A stretch of 64,000 nt of DNA from Burkholderia cepacia ATCC 25416 (GTDB lineage: Bacteria; Pseudomonadota; Gammaproteobacteria; Burkholderiales; Burkholderiaceae), in assembly GCF_001411495.1 (NCBI RefSeq), contig NZ_CP012981.1, positions 3,100,001 through 3,164,000 on the forward strand, written 5' to 3'. This document shows, piece after piece, positions 10,198-17,870 of this stretch (positions within the stretch are counted from its first letter, which is position 1; each line of letters opens with the position of its first letter). Below the pieces are notes generated by a model. That model made no database searches, was not told where the DNA came from, and worked only from the letters and a program-made list of their open reading frames with translations. The position numbers and the translations under genes are program-made.

Positions 10198-11088
10198 ATG
10201 GCAACCATCGGTTTCATCGGCCTCGGCATCATGGGCGCGCACATGGCGCGCAACCTGCTCAAGGGTGACCACCAGCTCGTCGTGAACGGCGCGTTCCCGA
10301 TTCCCGACGACCTGCGCACGAGCGCGAAGGTCGTCGCGAATTCGACCGAAGTCGCACGGAACGCGGACATCATCATCTCGATGGTGCCGGATACGCCGGA
10401 CGTGCGTGACGTGCTGTTCGCCGACGACGGCGTCGCGAAGGGCCTGACGGCCGGCAAGCTCGTGATCGACATGAGCTCGATCTCGCCGCTCGACACGCAG
10501 GAATTCGCGAAGCAGATCAACGCGCTCGGTTGCGACTACCTCGACGCGCCGGTGTCCGGCGGCGAAGTCGGCGCCCGCGAAGCGACGCTGACGATCATGG
10601 TCGGCGGCCCGGAGGCGGCATTTGAGCGCGCGAAGCCGCTGTTCGAGAAGATGGGCAAGAACATCACGCTCGTCGGCGACAACGGCGCGGGCCAGACCTG
10701 CAAGGTCGCGAACCAGATCATCGTCGCGCTGAACATCGAAGCCGTCGGCGAAGCGCTGTTGTTCGCCGCACGTTCGGGCGCGGATCCGGAGCGCGTGCGC
10801 CAGGCGCTGATGGGCGGCTTCGCCGCGTCGCGCATCCTCGAAGTGCACGGCGCGCGGATGACGAAGCGCACGTTCGATCCGGGCTTTCGCATCGAGCTGC
10901 ACCAGAAGGACCTGAACCTCGCGCTCGACGGCGCACGCAAGCTCGGCCTCGCGCTGCCGCATACCGCGAGCGCGCAGCAGCTGTTCAGCGTGTGCGCATC
11001 GCACGGCGGCAAGGCATGGGATCACTCGGCACTCGTGCGCGCGCTCGAGATCATGTCGAACTTCGAGATCGAGAAGACGGCGGGCTGA
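10198..11088 (+). CDS. glxR: Tartronate-semialdehyde reductase (2-hydroxy-3-oxopropionate reductase)
   Basis: NAD(P)H-dependent reductase that makes D-glycerate from tartronate semialdehyde. From ATG 10198 (site AGGAGA) the protein has 296 residues. The N-terminal Rossmann motif GFIGLGIMGAHMARNL is at 4-19, the substrate motif DAPVSGGEVGA near 118, and the catalytic Lys helix region CKVANQIIVALNIEAVGEAL near 165. It is the third gene of the glyoxylate operon. No glycerate kinase follows, so D-glycerate must be phosphorylated by an enzyme encoded elsewhere. Confidence 0.95.
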   Translation: MATIGFIGLGIMGAHMARNLLKGDHQLVVNGAFPIPDDLRTSAKVVANSTEVARNADIIISMVPDTPDVRDVLFADDGVAKGLTAGKLVIDMSSISPLDTQEFAKQINALGCDYLDAPVSGGEVGAREATLTIMVGGPEAAFERAKPLFEKMGKNITLVGDNGAGQTCKVANQIIVALNIEAVGEALLFAARSGADPERVRQALMGGFAASRILEVHGARMTKRTFDPGFRIELHQKDLNLALDGARKLGLALPHTASAQQLFSVCASHGGKAWDHSALVRALEIMSNFEIEKTAG

Positions 11089-11259
11089 ACGCATGCCGCC
11101 TGGCGCGGCTTGCTTCCGATGATGCAGTAACGCGCGGTCCGTCGCGATGACGGACACGCGAATGACACACGCGACCGGCACGGCCGGTCGCATCGATGCG
11201 CGAGACACGCGCGCATCACGGTGGGGCGCCCCGCCCTGCACTGCCGACGGCATGCGGGA

Positions 11260-11400
11260 CGGGGCGAAAAACGCCGCTCTGGGCTGAGAGCGGCGTGGTG
11301 GGGTCCGCAGCGGCACCCGGCGACGCCGGGGAAGCCTTGGTCGGTCAGACGTCGTCGTCGGGTGTCCGCCTGTCGGATTTCGCGTATTACATTTCTTTAC
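11260..11400 (-). ncRNA. Candidate small RNA ending in a Rho-independent terminator
   Basis: On the minus strand a 10-bp perfect hairpin (ACGCCGCTCT/AGAGCGGCGT, 11296-11271) runs straight into GTTTTTC, a complete intrinsic terminator. No minus-strand gene precedes it. Directly upstream there is a second hairpin built from CCCGGCG and CGCCGGG. Boundaries are approximate; the promoter was not clearly identified. Confidence 0.35.
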
Positions 11401-11482
11401 GTTCGAGCGTGCGATTTTTCATGCAATCGTCGCGATGAACGCCTACACTTTCGCCACGCCTTTCGAGAAAACCGCCGCGCTT

Positions 11483-11523
11483 GCGGTCACTTCCGGTGAC
11501 CGCGCCCAGCGCGGTGTTTTTTT
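11483..11523 (+). promoter_or_regulatory. Overlapping hairpins and intrinsic terminator in the kbp leader
   Basis: GCGGTCAC (11483-11490) can pair with GTGACCGC (11496-11503). The second arm overlaps ACCGCGC (11499-11505), which pairs with GCGCGGT (11509-11515) and is followed by G and seven T's (11517-11523). The two hairpins cannot form together, the geometry of an attenuator. The terminator lies 48 bases before the kbp start. Confidence 0.5.
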
Positions 11524-11571
11524 CGCCACTTCACGGCGCGTTTTCTTTTCAACCACCCAAGGAGTGCAACG

Positions 11572-12042
11572 ATGGGTCTTCTTTCGTTTATCAAAGAGGC
11601 GGGTGAAAAACTGCTGGGTCATGCCGACGCGCAAGCAGCGGAAGATCCGAATGCCGCAAACCAGACCGCGGCCGATGCCATCAAGAACTACATCAACACG
11701 CAGGGTCTCGATACGTCGAACCTGACCGTGGCGTTCGACGGCGCATCGCGCACCGTGACGCTGTCGGGCAGCGTCGCCGACCTCGACACGAAAGCGAAGG
11801 TCAAGGTCGCGGCCGGCAACGTGCAGGGCGTCGCGGGCGTCAACGACGACGATCTGCAACCGGACGATCCGGAAGTGCAGTACCACGACGTGAAGCCGGG
11901 CGACACGCTGTCGGCGATCGCCAAGGAAGTATATGGCGACGCGAACAAGTACCCGGCGATCTTCGAGGCGAACAAGCCGATGCTGTCGAGCCCGGACCGG
12001 ATCTACCCGGGCCAGAAGCTCGTGATTCCGCCGCAGTCCTGA
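11572..12042 (+). CDS. kbp: BON and LysM domain protein, Kbp (YgaU)-like
   Basis: The 156-residue protein matches the E. coli YgaU/Kbp layout. A short N-terminal segment (MGLLSFIKEAGEKLLG) is followed by a BON domain at about 30-90 (AIKNYINTQGLDTSNLTVAFDGASRTVTLSGSV and so on) and a C-terminal LysM domain at about 100-155 (HDVKPGDTLSAIAKEVYGDANKY, KLVIPPQS). There is no signal peptide. E. coli Kbp is a cytoplasmic potassium-binding protein induced by osmotic stress; that role here is inferred. The leader carries attenuator-like hairpins and a terminator follows the gene. Confidence 0.88.
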   Translation: MGLLSFIKEAGEKLLGHADAQAAEDPNAANQTAADAIKNYINTQGLDTSNLTVAFDGASRTVTLSGSVADLDTKAKVKVAAGNVQGVAGVNDDDLQPDDPEVQYHDVKPGDTLSAIAKEVYGDANKYPAIFEANKPMLSSPDRIYPGQKLVIPPQS

Positions 12043-12063
12043 GCATTCGTGCAGCACTGACGC

Positions 12064-12094
12064 AAAAAAGGCAGGCCGCTCGGCCTGCCTTTTT
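12064..12094. terminator. Bidirectional terminator between kbp and ansA
   Basis: AGGCAGGCCG and CGGCCTGCCT pair around a two-base loop centre, with an A run before and a T run after, so it works on both strands. It serves kbp (plus) and the convergent asparaginase gene (minus). Confidence 0.85.
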
Positions 12095-12147
12095 CATGGG
12101 CGACGCGCGCCGTGCAATCGGCGCGTGTCGGTCATCGCGTCATCGAA

Positions 12148-13170
12148 TCACAGCGTATCGAACGCGCGTTGCAATGCGTCGCGATCGTGAATGCCGTTCG
12201 CGAGCGCGAGCATCAGCAGCACGCGCGCCTTGAACGGGTGCAGCGAACCCGCGCTCACGAAACCGAGTGCATCGTCGCTCGCGGCGCCGTTGCGCATCAC
12301 GTGCCCCGACCCGACGCGCGACGCGCGCACCACCGCCACGCCCGCGTTCACCGCCTCGGCGAGCGCCGCCTGCAGCGTCGCATGGATCGAGCCGTTGCCG
12401 GTGCCGGCGACGACGAGACCGCGTACGCCGGCCGCGACGAGCGCGTCGACGGCCGTGCGCGTCACGCCCGCGTAGCTCGCAACGACCTCGACCGGCGGCC
12501 AGGTTGCCGCGATCGCCAGTTGCGCGTCGCGCGAACGCGTGACGTGGCGCGCGAATTCGACCCGGCCGTCCTGCACCCAGCCGAGTGCACCGAGTTCCGG
12601 CGACTGGAACGCGTCGACCGCATAGGTGCTCGTCTTCACCACGTCGCGCGCGCCGTGGATCCGGTTGTTGAACGCGACCAGCACGCCCTGCCCGCGCGCG
12701 GACGGATGCGCGGCCACCGTCACCGCATTCAGCAGGTTCAGCGGGCCGTCGGACGACAGCGCGGTCGCCGGCCGCATCGCGGCCGTCAGCACAACGGGCT
12801 TGTCGCCCCTGACGACCAGGTGCAGCGCATACGCGGTTTCCTCGAGCGTGTCGGTACCGTGGGTGATCACGATACCGTCGACCGCCGGGTCGGCCATCAG
12901 CGCGTCGATCCGCGCGGCGAGCGTGTTCCACAGCGGCAGCGCGAGATCCTTGCTGTCGATGCTGGCGACTTGCTCGGCGTCGATGCGCGCGACGGACGCG
13001 AGCGCCGGCACCGCGTCGACCAGGAAATTGACGCCGAGCGCGCCGGCCTGGTAGCCGGCCGTGCTGGCCGCGTCGGGCGCGGCGCCGGCAATCGTGCCGC
13101 CGGTGGCGAGCACGGCGATGCGCGGCAGGGCCGCCGCGGACGAAGGGGATGCGGGATTCGGAGTATTCAT
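12148..13170 (-). CDS. L-asparaginase
   Basis: Hydrolyses L-asparagine to aspartate and ammonia. From ATG 13170 the protein has 340 residues. The two catalytic signatures are present: TGGTIAG at 23-29 and THGTDT at 103-108. The second domain includes VRGLVVAGTGNGS. Sequence layout is that of the bacterial type II group, but no clear export signal is seen at the N-terminus, only a Pro/Ser/Ala-rich leader, so location is uncertain. A longer frame reaching 13242 is possible but starts in a Pro/Arg-rich stretch typical of chance extension. It converges on kbp. Confidence 0.93.
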   Translation of the reverse strand: MNTPNPASPSSAAALPRIAVLATGGTIAGAAPDAASTAGYQAGALGVNFLVDAVPALASVARIDAEQVASIDSKDLALPLWNTLAARIDALMADPAVDGIVITHGTDTLEETAYALHLVVRGDKPVVLTAAMRPATALSSDGPLNLLNAVTVAAHPSARGQGVLVAFNNRIHGARDVVKTSTYAVDAFQSPELGALGWVQDGRVEFARHVTRSRDAQLAIAATWPPVEVVASYAGVTRTAVDALVAAGVRGLVVAGTGNGSIHATLQAALAEAVNAGVAVVRASRVGSGHVMRNGAASDDALGFVSAGSLHPFKARVLLMLALANGIHDRDALQRAFDTL

Positions 13171-13320
13171 GGCCGCGATTGTAAAGGCTTGCGGCCGGTA
13201 TCCGGCAGGTTCCGGCACGGCGGCCGGGGCCGGCCGCCGCACATCATGGTTTGCCCCGATCGTCCGGCCGGGTGCGCCGTCAACGGACGTGGTATCTGCA
13301 ACGTTATAGGAAGTGCCGTT

Positions 13321-13349
13321 TTGGTGTTTTCACATTGATTGGCCATAAT
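13321..13349 (+). promoter_or_regulatory. Candidate promoter of the psiF gene
   Basis: TTGGTG (13321-13326) and CATAAT (13344-13349) are separated by 17 bases. The predicted transcript would have a leader of about 85 bases before psiF. The -10 box is a five of six match; the -35 box is weak. Confidence 0.45.
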
Positions 13350-13441
13350 CGGATCGCCCCGCGCGATGCGGCCCCATGCTCATCGTGCGGTGCGTCGTGA
13401 CGGCGTCGATAAAACGCAATTCACCCCATGGGAGTGTCGAA

Positions 13442-13732
13442 ATGAAAATCCAATCGCTCGTAGCCGCAGTGCTTCTCGGCGGCATGCTGGCTTCCCCCGC
13501 ATTCGCGGCGAACAGCCAGCAGGACAAGATGAAGGCCTGCAACACCCAGGCAGCCGGCAAGACGGGCGATGAACGCAAGGCGTTCATGAAGGACTGCCTG
13601 TCGGCGAAGCCCGCGAAGGCGATGACGCAGCAGGAAAAGATGAAGGCATGCAACACGCAGGCCACCGGCAAGAAGGGCGACGACCGCAAGGCGTTCATGA
13701 AGAGCTGCCTGAGCAATCAGCCGGCAGCCTGA
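13442..13732 (+). CDS. psiF: PsiF repeat family protein (exported)
   Basis: Small secreted protein of 96 residues. The signal peptide (MKIQSLVAAVLLGGMLASPAFA) probably is cut after Ala-22. The mature part is two near-identical PsiF repeats of about 35 residues, each with the pattern QxKMKACNTQAxGKxGDxRKAFMKxCLS, including two Cys per repeat. In E. coli psiF is induced by phosphate starvation and belongs to the Pho regulon; its function is unknown. The upstream frame extension is rejected because the signal peptide begins at 13442 with a GGGAG-like site. A terminator follows directly. Confidence 0.93.
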   Translation: MKIQSLVAAVLLGGMLASPAFAANSQQDKMKACNTQAAGKTGDERKAFMKDCLSAKPAKAMTQQEKMKACNTQATGKKGDDRKAFMKSCLSNQPAA

Positions 13733-13752
13733 GTTCCGGCGCTCCCGTATCG

Positions 13753-13788
13753 AATGCCGCGCACCGCTTCGGCGGGCGCGGCATTTTT
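13753..13788 (+). terminator. Terminator of psiF
   Basis: AATGCCGCGC (13753-13762) pairs with GCGCGGCATT (13776-13785) and runs into five T's. It lies 20 bases after the psiF stop. Confidence 0.8.
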
Positions 13789-13991
13789 GTTTTCGTTGCA
13801 CGCGCATCGACGCGCCCGGCCCCGACCTCTCCCGCCCCGCTTTCCCGGCCCGCCGTGCCGGCGCCGCCACATGGTGCGGCAATTCGCCGCGATTTCTTCT
13901 ATGATGGCTGCAACGCGGCCCATCCAAGTACAAGAAGCGCCATCGGGCCGCCCTCGAGACGGACGCGCACGCGCGTCAAACGGAGGCATGG

Positions 13992-14450
13992 ATGGCATGG
14001 AGACAACACCGCTGGTTCCGCCGCTGGCTGATCGTGATCGTGTTCTGGGCCGTGCCCGTCGCGATCGTCGCCGTCCGCGAGATCCGCGAGGAAATGGCCT
14101 ACAACAAGGCGGACCTGCAGCTCGCGCTGACCACCTGGCAGCTCACCGATGCGCAGCAGGCCGCCGGCGCCGCCGCGAAGTGCCACGGGGATCCTGACGA
14201 GGCGCGCGCGGCCGGCTGCCCGGCCGACGTGCTCGCCGCCAACGCGCCGCGCCAGCAGGCGGCCCGCGACGAATACGTGCTGCGCCGCAATACGCTCGCG
14301 GGCTACCTGTGGCATGCGTTCGTCGGCTACTGGGTCGTGCCGGCCGCGTTCCTGTTCGCGTGCGGCGTCGTGATCGCGCTGATCCGCCGCGTGCTGCGCC
14401 GCCCGCCGATCAAGCCGCCGGCTCCACCCGTTCCGCCCGTCACGCACTGA
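13992..14450 (+). CDS. Small membrane protein of unknown function
   Basis: I do not recognise this 152-residue protein. It has a positively charged start (MAWRQHRWFRRW), a membrane segment at about 12-30 (LIVIVFWAVPVAIVAVREI), and a soluble, Ala-rich middle region with two Cys (about 60-75). A second membrane segment lies at about 112-132 (AFVGYWVVPAAFLFACGVVIALI), followed by a basic and Pro-rich tail (RRVLRRPPIKPPAPPVPPV). The pattern suggests an inner-membrane protein with a periplasmic loop. Coding bias fits the genome and a GGAGGC site lies close upstream. It stands alone between psiF and the YSC84 gene. Confidence 0.7.
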   Translation: MAWRQHRWFRRWLIVIVFWAVPVAIVAVREIREEMAYNKADLQLALTTWQLTDAQQAAGAAAKCHGDPDEARAAGCPADVLAANAPRQQAARDEYVLRRNTLAGYLWHAFVGYWVVPAAFLFACGVVIALIRRVLRRPPIKPPAPPVPPVTH

Positions 14451-14613
14451 TGCGCGCCGCAGGCGCCACCCACCGCACGATCGACCGCTGCGCCCGCATG
14501 CCGCCCCGCCCCCGGCGGCGCGCGGGCGCCTGATCGTCCGTTGGCACGCCGCGACACCCTCGCGCGATTTGACGCTTTTTGTTGCGCGGACGAAAAGGGG
14601 GTGTAATCCATTG

Positions 14614-14623
14614 TGATATAACT
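14614..14623 (+). promoter_or_regulatory. Extended -10 promoter of the YSC84-type gene
   Basis: TGATATAACT is a good extended -10 element. Transcription would begin near 14630, about 55 bases before the start codon at 14685. No strong -35 box is visible. Confidence 0.45.
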
Positions 14624-14684
14624 GCCGACGTGATCCGCTCCCTGAGCGAGACTCACTCCGAACGTCATCCGATGGAGAAGAACG

Positions 14685-15272
14685 ATGCAAAAACGGAATC
14701 TTGTGCTGAAAGCCGCCGCTGCGCTCATCGTCGGTAGCCTCGCGCTCACCGGTTGCACCACCACCCCGGACAAGCCGGACAACGCCGCGACCAACGCGTC
14801 GAAGCGCCAGGCAATCGACTCGAGCGTCGACGCCACGCTGTCGCGCATGTACTCCACGGTCAAGGGTTCGCGGGAACTCGTCGCGAAGTCGCGCGGCGTG
14901 CTTGTCTTCCCGGACGTGATCCAGGCCGGCTTCATCGTCGGCGGCCAGTCCGGCAACGGCGCACTGCGCGTCGGCGGCAGCACGGTCGGCTACTACAACA
15001 CGTCGTCGCTGTCGGTCGGCCTGCAGGCCGGTGCGCAGTCGAAGGCGATCGTGTTCCTGTTCATGACGCAGGAAGCGCTCGACGAATTCCGCGGCTCGGA
15101 CGGCTGGGCCGCCGGCGCCGGCGCGTCGGTCGCGCTCGTGAAGATGGGCGCGAACGGCGCGGTCGACACGACCACGGCCACCGCACCGGTCCAGGTCGTC
15201 GTGCTGACGAACGCGGGCCTGATGGGCGACGTGTCGATCAACGGCACGAAGGTCTCGAAGCTGAAGATCTGA
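14685..15272 (+). CDS. YSC84/SYLF-domain lipoprotein
   Basis: Exported lipoprotein of 195 residues. The signal sequence ends in a lipobox, SLALTGC, with Cys-24 as the acylated residue. The mature protein is a SYLF (YSC84) domain: SRMYSTVKGSRELVAKSRGVLVFPDVIQAGFIVGGQSG, then GYYNTSSLSVGLQAGAQSKAIVFLFMT and VQVVVLTNAGLMGDVSINGTKVSKL. SYLF domains bind phospholipids in eukaryotes; the bacterial role is unknown, perhaps envelope stability. An AGAAGAACG ribosome site precedes the start, and a terminator follows. Confidence 0.9.
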   Translation: MQKRNLVLKAAAALIVGSLALTGCTTTPDKPDNAATNASKRQAIDSSVDATLSRMYSTVKGSRELVAKSRGVLVFPDVIQAGFIVGGQSGNGALRVGGSTVGYYNTSSLSVGLQAGAQSKAIVFLFMTQEALDEFRGSDGWAAGAGASVALVKMGANGAVDTTTATAPVQVVVLTNAGLMGDVSINGTKVSKLKI

Positions 15273-15315
15273 CGCTCGCGTGCCGCCCGTGCGCACCGCG
15301 CGCGGGCCACGCACA

Positions 15316-15351
15316 AACGGCGATGTCCTCGCGGGCATCGCCGTTTTTTTT
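15316..15351 (+). terminator. Terminator of the YSC84-type gene
   Basis: AACGGCGATG (15316-15325) pairs with CATCGCCGTT (15336-15345), followed by a run of eight T's. It also separates this gene from the convergent glycosyltransferase. Confidence 0.88.
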
Positions 15352-15369
15352 ATCCGCGCGCGACGCGCG

Positions 15370-16434
15370 TCAGGTCGTCGAGTCGATGACCTTGAAGCGC
15401 GAGCGTTTCTGTGCGCGGATCACCGACTGGTAGACGTCGACATACTGCTGCGCCATGCGGCGCGACGTGAAGCGCGCCTCGAAGCGCTGCCGCACGCGCG
15501 CGCGCGGCAGCAGGTGCAGCCGGTTCACGGCGGCCACCGCGCTGATTTCATCCTCGACGATGAAACCCGACACGCCCTCGTCCACCACTTCGGGCACCGC
15601 GCCGCGATTGAACGCGATCACCGGCGTGCCGCACGACATCGCCTCGATCATCACGAGGCCGAACGGCTCCGGCCAGTCGATCGGAAACACCAGCGCATGC
15701 GCGCCCGACAGGAACTCGGCCTTCTGGTGATCGGCGATCTCGCCGATGTATTCGACGTGCGGCAACGCGAAAAGCGGCTTGATCTCGCGCTCGAAGTATT
15801 CCTGGTCGGCCGCATCGACCTTCGCGGCGATCCTGATCGGCAACCCGCACTGACGGGCGATGCGGATCGCCGTGTCGACGCGCTTTTCCGGCGAGATGCG
15901 GCCGAGGAACGCGAGATAGCGCGGCTCGACGGGCTGCGGCATGTACAGCGTATCGGGCAGCCCGTGGTAGACGGTCGTCAGCCATTTCGCCTGCGGCAGC
16001 GGCTGGCGCTGCGAGTTCGAAATCGAGATCACCGGCGCCGTGTTGAACGTGTCGAACACCGGTTGCTGCTCGGGCAGGTCGAGCCGGCCGTGCAGCGTCG
16101 TCACGTAAGGCGTTTCCTGCCGGTTGAAGACCGAGAACGAGTAGTAATCCATGTGGAAATGAAGCACGTCGAAGTCCTTCGCGCGGCGCGCGACCGTCTC
16201 CATCAGCAGCATGTGCGGCGCGACCCGGTCGCGGATCGACGAGTCGAGCCGCAGTGCACGCGGCCAGACCGGCTCGAGCTTCGCCCGCGTCGTCGAATCG
16301 CCGCTGGCGAACAGCGTCACGTCATGACCGAGCTCGACGAGCGCCTCGGTGATGTAGGACACGACGCGCTCCGTGCCGCCGTACAGCTTCGGCGGCACCG
16401 ATTCGGTCAGCGGCGCGATCTGGGCAATTCTCAT
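15370..16434 (-). CDS. Glycosyltransferase family 4 protein
   Basis: Probable sugar-nucleotide-dependent glycosyltransferase with a GT-B fold, 354 residues. The N-terminal half begins MRIAQIAPLTESVPPKLYGGTERVV, with the glycine-rich loop that contacts the donor. The C-terminal half has AFLGRISPEKRVDTAIRIA, and the E-x7-E type motif EPFGLVMIEAM, followed by GTPVIAFNRGAVPEVV. The acceptor is unknown. It is the last gene of a long same-strand run, 238 bases after the ATPase gene, so it may have its own promoter. Similar stand-alone enzymes in proteobacteria make trehalose-like sugars, lipid sugars or glycogen-related products; none can be chosen from sequence. Confidence 0.85.
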   Translation of the reverse strand: MRIAQIAPLTESVPPKLYGGTERVVSYITEALVELGHDVTLFASGDSTTRAKLEPVWPRALRLDSSIRDRVAPHMLLMETVARRAKDFDVLHFHMDYYSFSVFNRQETPYVTTLHGRLDLPEQQPVFDTFNTAPVISISNSQRQPLPQAKWLTTVYHGLPDTLYMPQPVEPRYLAFLGRISPEKRVDTAIRIARQCGLPIRIAAKVDAADQEYFEREIKPLFALPHVEYIGEIADHQKAEFLSGAHALVFPIDWPEPFGLVMIEAMSCGTPVIAFNRGAVPEVVDEGVSGFIVEDEISAVAAVNRLHLLPRARVRQRFEARFTSRRMAQQYVDVYQSVIRAQKRSRFKVIDSTT

Positions 16435-16672
16435 GGTCCACGTCTCCTGTGTCCTGTCCGTTGCGGCACGGCCGGCGGGCCCTTGCGCTTTCGCGCGCGG
16501 CTCGCCCCGATGCAGCGCCCGCCGGATATCTCCTCATTATTCGCGATCCGGTTGCCCGGAACCGCCCGTCTTTCATTTTATGGGTGTTGTTACAGGCAGG
16601 ATACATTCCGCCTGCCATGCCGATATGGCCCCCGACACGACGATCGCGCCCGAACGCACGCCGCGCCGCCCG

Positions 16673-17848
16673 TCAGCGCGACGGCCACTTCCATGGCGGC
16701 AGGTCGCGCGTGCCCGCGTCGACGAGCCCCGTCGCGCCGAGCTGCTTGTCGAGCACCAGCGATTCGCAGCCGGCCTCGCGCTCGAGCGTCGCGATGAGCC
16801 GCGCCGCGTGCGACACGACCAGCACCTGCGAACGCTGCGCCGCCTGCGCGATCAGGCGGCCGAGCGCCGGCAGCAGATCGGGGTGCAGGCTGGTTTCGGG
16901 TTCGTTCAGCACCATCAGCGCCGGCGGCCGCGGTGTCAGCAGTGCCGCCGCGAGCAGCAGGTAACGCAGCGTGCCGTCCGACAGCTCGGCCGCCGCGAGC
17001 GGCCGCAGCAGCCCCGGCTGGCGCATCAGCACGTCGAAGCGGCCACGGCCGCCCGGATTGTCGATCTCAACCGACGCGCCCGGAAATGCGTCGTCGATCG
17101 CCGCATCGAGTGCCGCGCCGTCGCCGATTTCGCGAATCGTCTGCAGCGCGGCGGCCAGATCGGCGCCGTCGTCCGCGAGCACCGGCGTATGGGTGCCGAC
17201 GTGCGATTGCCGCGCGGGTGCCTGCGCATCGGTGCGGAAATGGTCGTAGAAGCGCCACGAGCGGATCCGTTCGCGCACCGCGATCATTTCCGGCGCACCG
17301 GTCGGATCGGCGAACTCGGTCATCATGCTGTCGAAGCTCGCCACCGGCTGCGGAATCGTCTGCCAGACGCCGGTCGCGGTGCGCGCACGGATCTGCGCGC
17401 CCTGCCGGTCGACCAGCAGCGTCGACGGACGCAGCACCGCGCCGCCCCAGATGCACTCGCGCTTGACGACCGGATCGAGCGAGAACTGCGAGCGGCTCGG
17501 AATCGGCATGCCGAGATCGATCGAATAACCGAAATCGTCGCAGGCGAAACCGAGCTTCAGGCTCACGGGCCCCTTGCGCACCGTACCGGTAACCGGCGCG
17601 TCGCCGTCCAGCATCGCCCGCGAGAAGCGCTCGGGGCCGGCCCACAGCGTCGACGGCAACCCGCCTTCGCGCGCGAGGGACGGGATCACCCGCCCCTGTG
17701 CAGTGTCGGCGAGCAGTCGCAGCGCGCGGTACACGCTCGACTTGCCGCTGCCGTTCGGCCCCGTGACGACGTTGAGCGCCGCGAGCGGCACGATCAGCTC
17801 GCGCAGCGAGCGGTAATTGGCGATGGCAAGCGTTTTCAGCACGGTCAT
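16673..17848 (-). CDS. AAA-type ATPase with ABC/SMC-like nucleotide-binding head
   Basis: Predicted ATPase of 391 residues. Walker A is GPNGSGKS at 30-37, after the RecF/OLD-like start TLAIANYRSLRELIVPL. A signature-like LSDGTLRYLLLAAALL motif is near residue 305, and Walker B is ALMVLNEPETSLHPD near 335, followed by a switch His in LVVSHAARLI. No coiled coil insertion, TOPRIM or nuclease domain is seen, so it is shorter than OLD nucleases. The start at 17848 is preceded by the mscS stop at a distance of 22 bases, so the two are co-transcribed. The frame beyond this start is rejected. Function unknown; related ATPases act in DNA repair, stress or phage defence. Confidence 0.85.
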   Translation of the reverse strand: MTVLKTLAIANYRSLRELIVPLAALNVVTGPNGSGKSSVYRALRLLADTAQGRVIPSLAREGGLPSTLWAGPERFSRAMLDGDAPVTGTVRKGPVSLKLGFACDDFGYSIDLGMPIPSRSQFSLDPVVKRECIWGGAVLRPSTLLVDRQGAQIRARTATGVWQTIPQPVASFDSMMTEFADPTGAPEMIAVRERIRSWRFYDHFRTDAQAPARQSHVGTHTPVLADDGADLAAALQTIREIGDGAALDAAIDDAFPGASVEIDNPGGRGRFDVLMRQPGLLRPLAAAELSDGTLRYLLLAAALLTPRPPALMVLNEPETSLHPDLLPALGRLIAQAAQRSQVLVVSHAARLIATLEREAGCESLVLDKQLGATGLVDAGTRDLPPWKWPSR

Positions 17849-17870
17849 GACGATGGCGGGAGAGCCGCGT

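Larger units (their letters stand above)
11089..11571. other. 483-base intergenic region between glxR and kbp, structured
   Basis: No convincing protein gene is seen. The region holds a perfect terminator-like hairpin facing the minus strand (11271-11296), a candidate small RNA upstream of it on that strand, and overlapping hairpins with a plus-strand terminator in the kbp leader (11483-11523). See separate entries. Confidence 0.6.

Noticed and set aside
11022..11316. Small protein genes downstream of glxR on either strand
   Set aside because: The frames overlap the glxR 3' end or have atypical composition; the hairpin content favours an RNA element instead.
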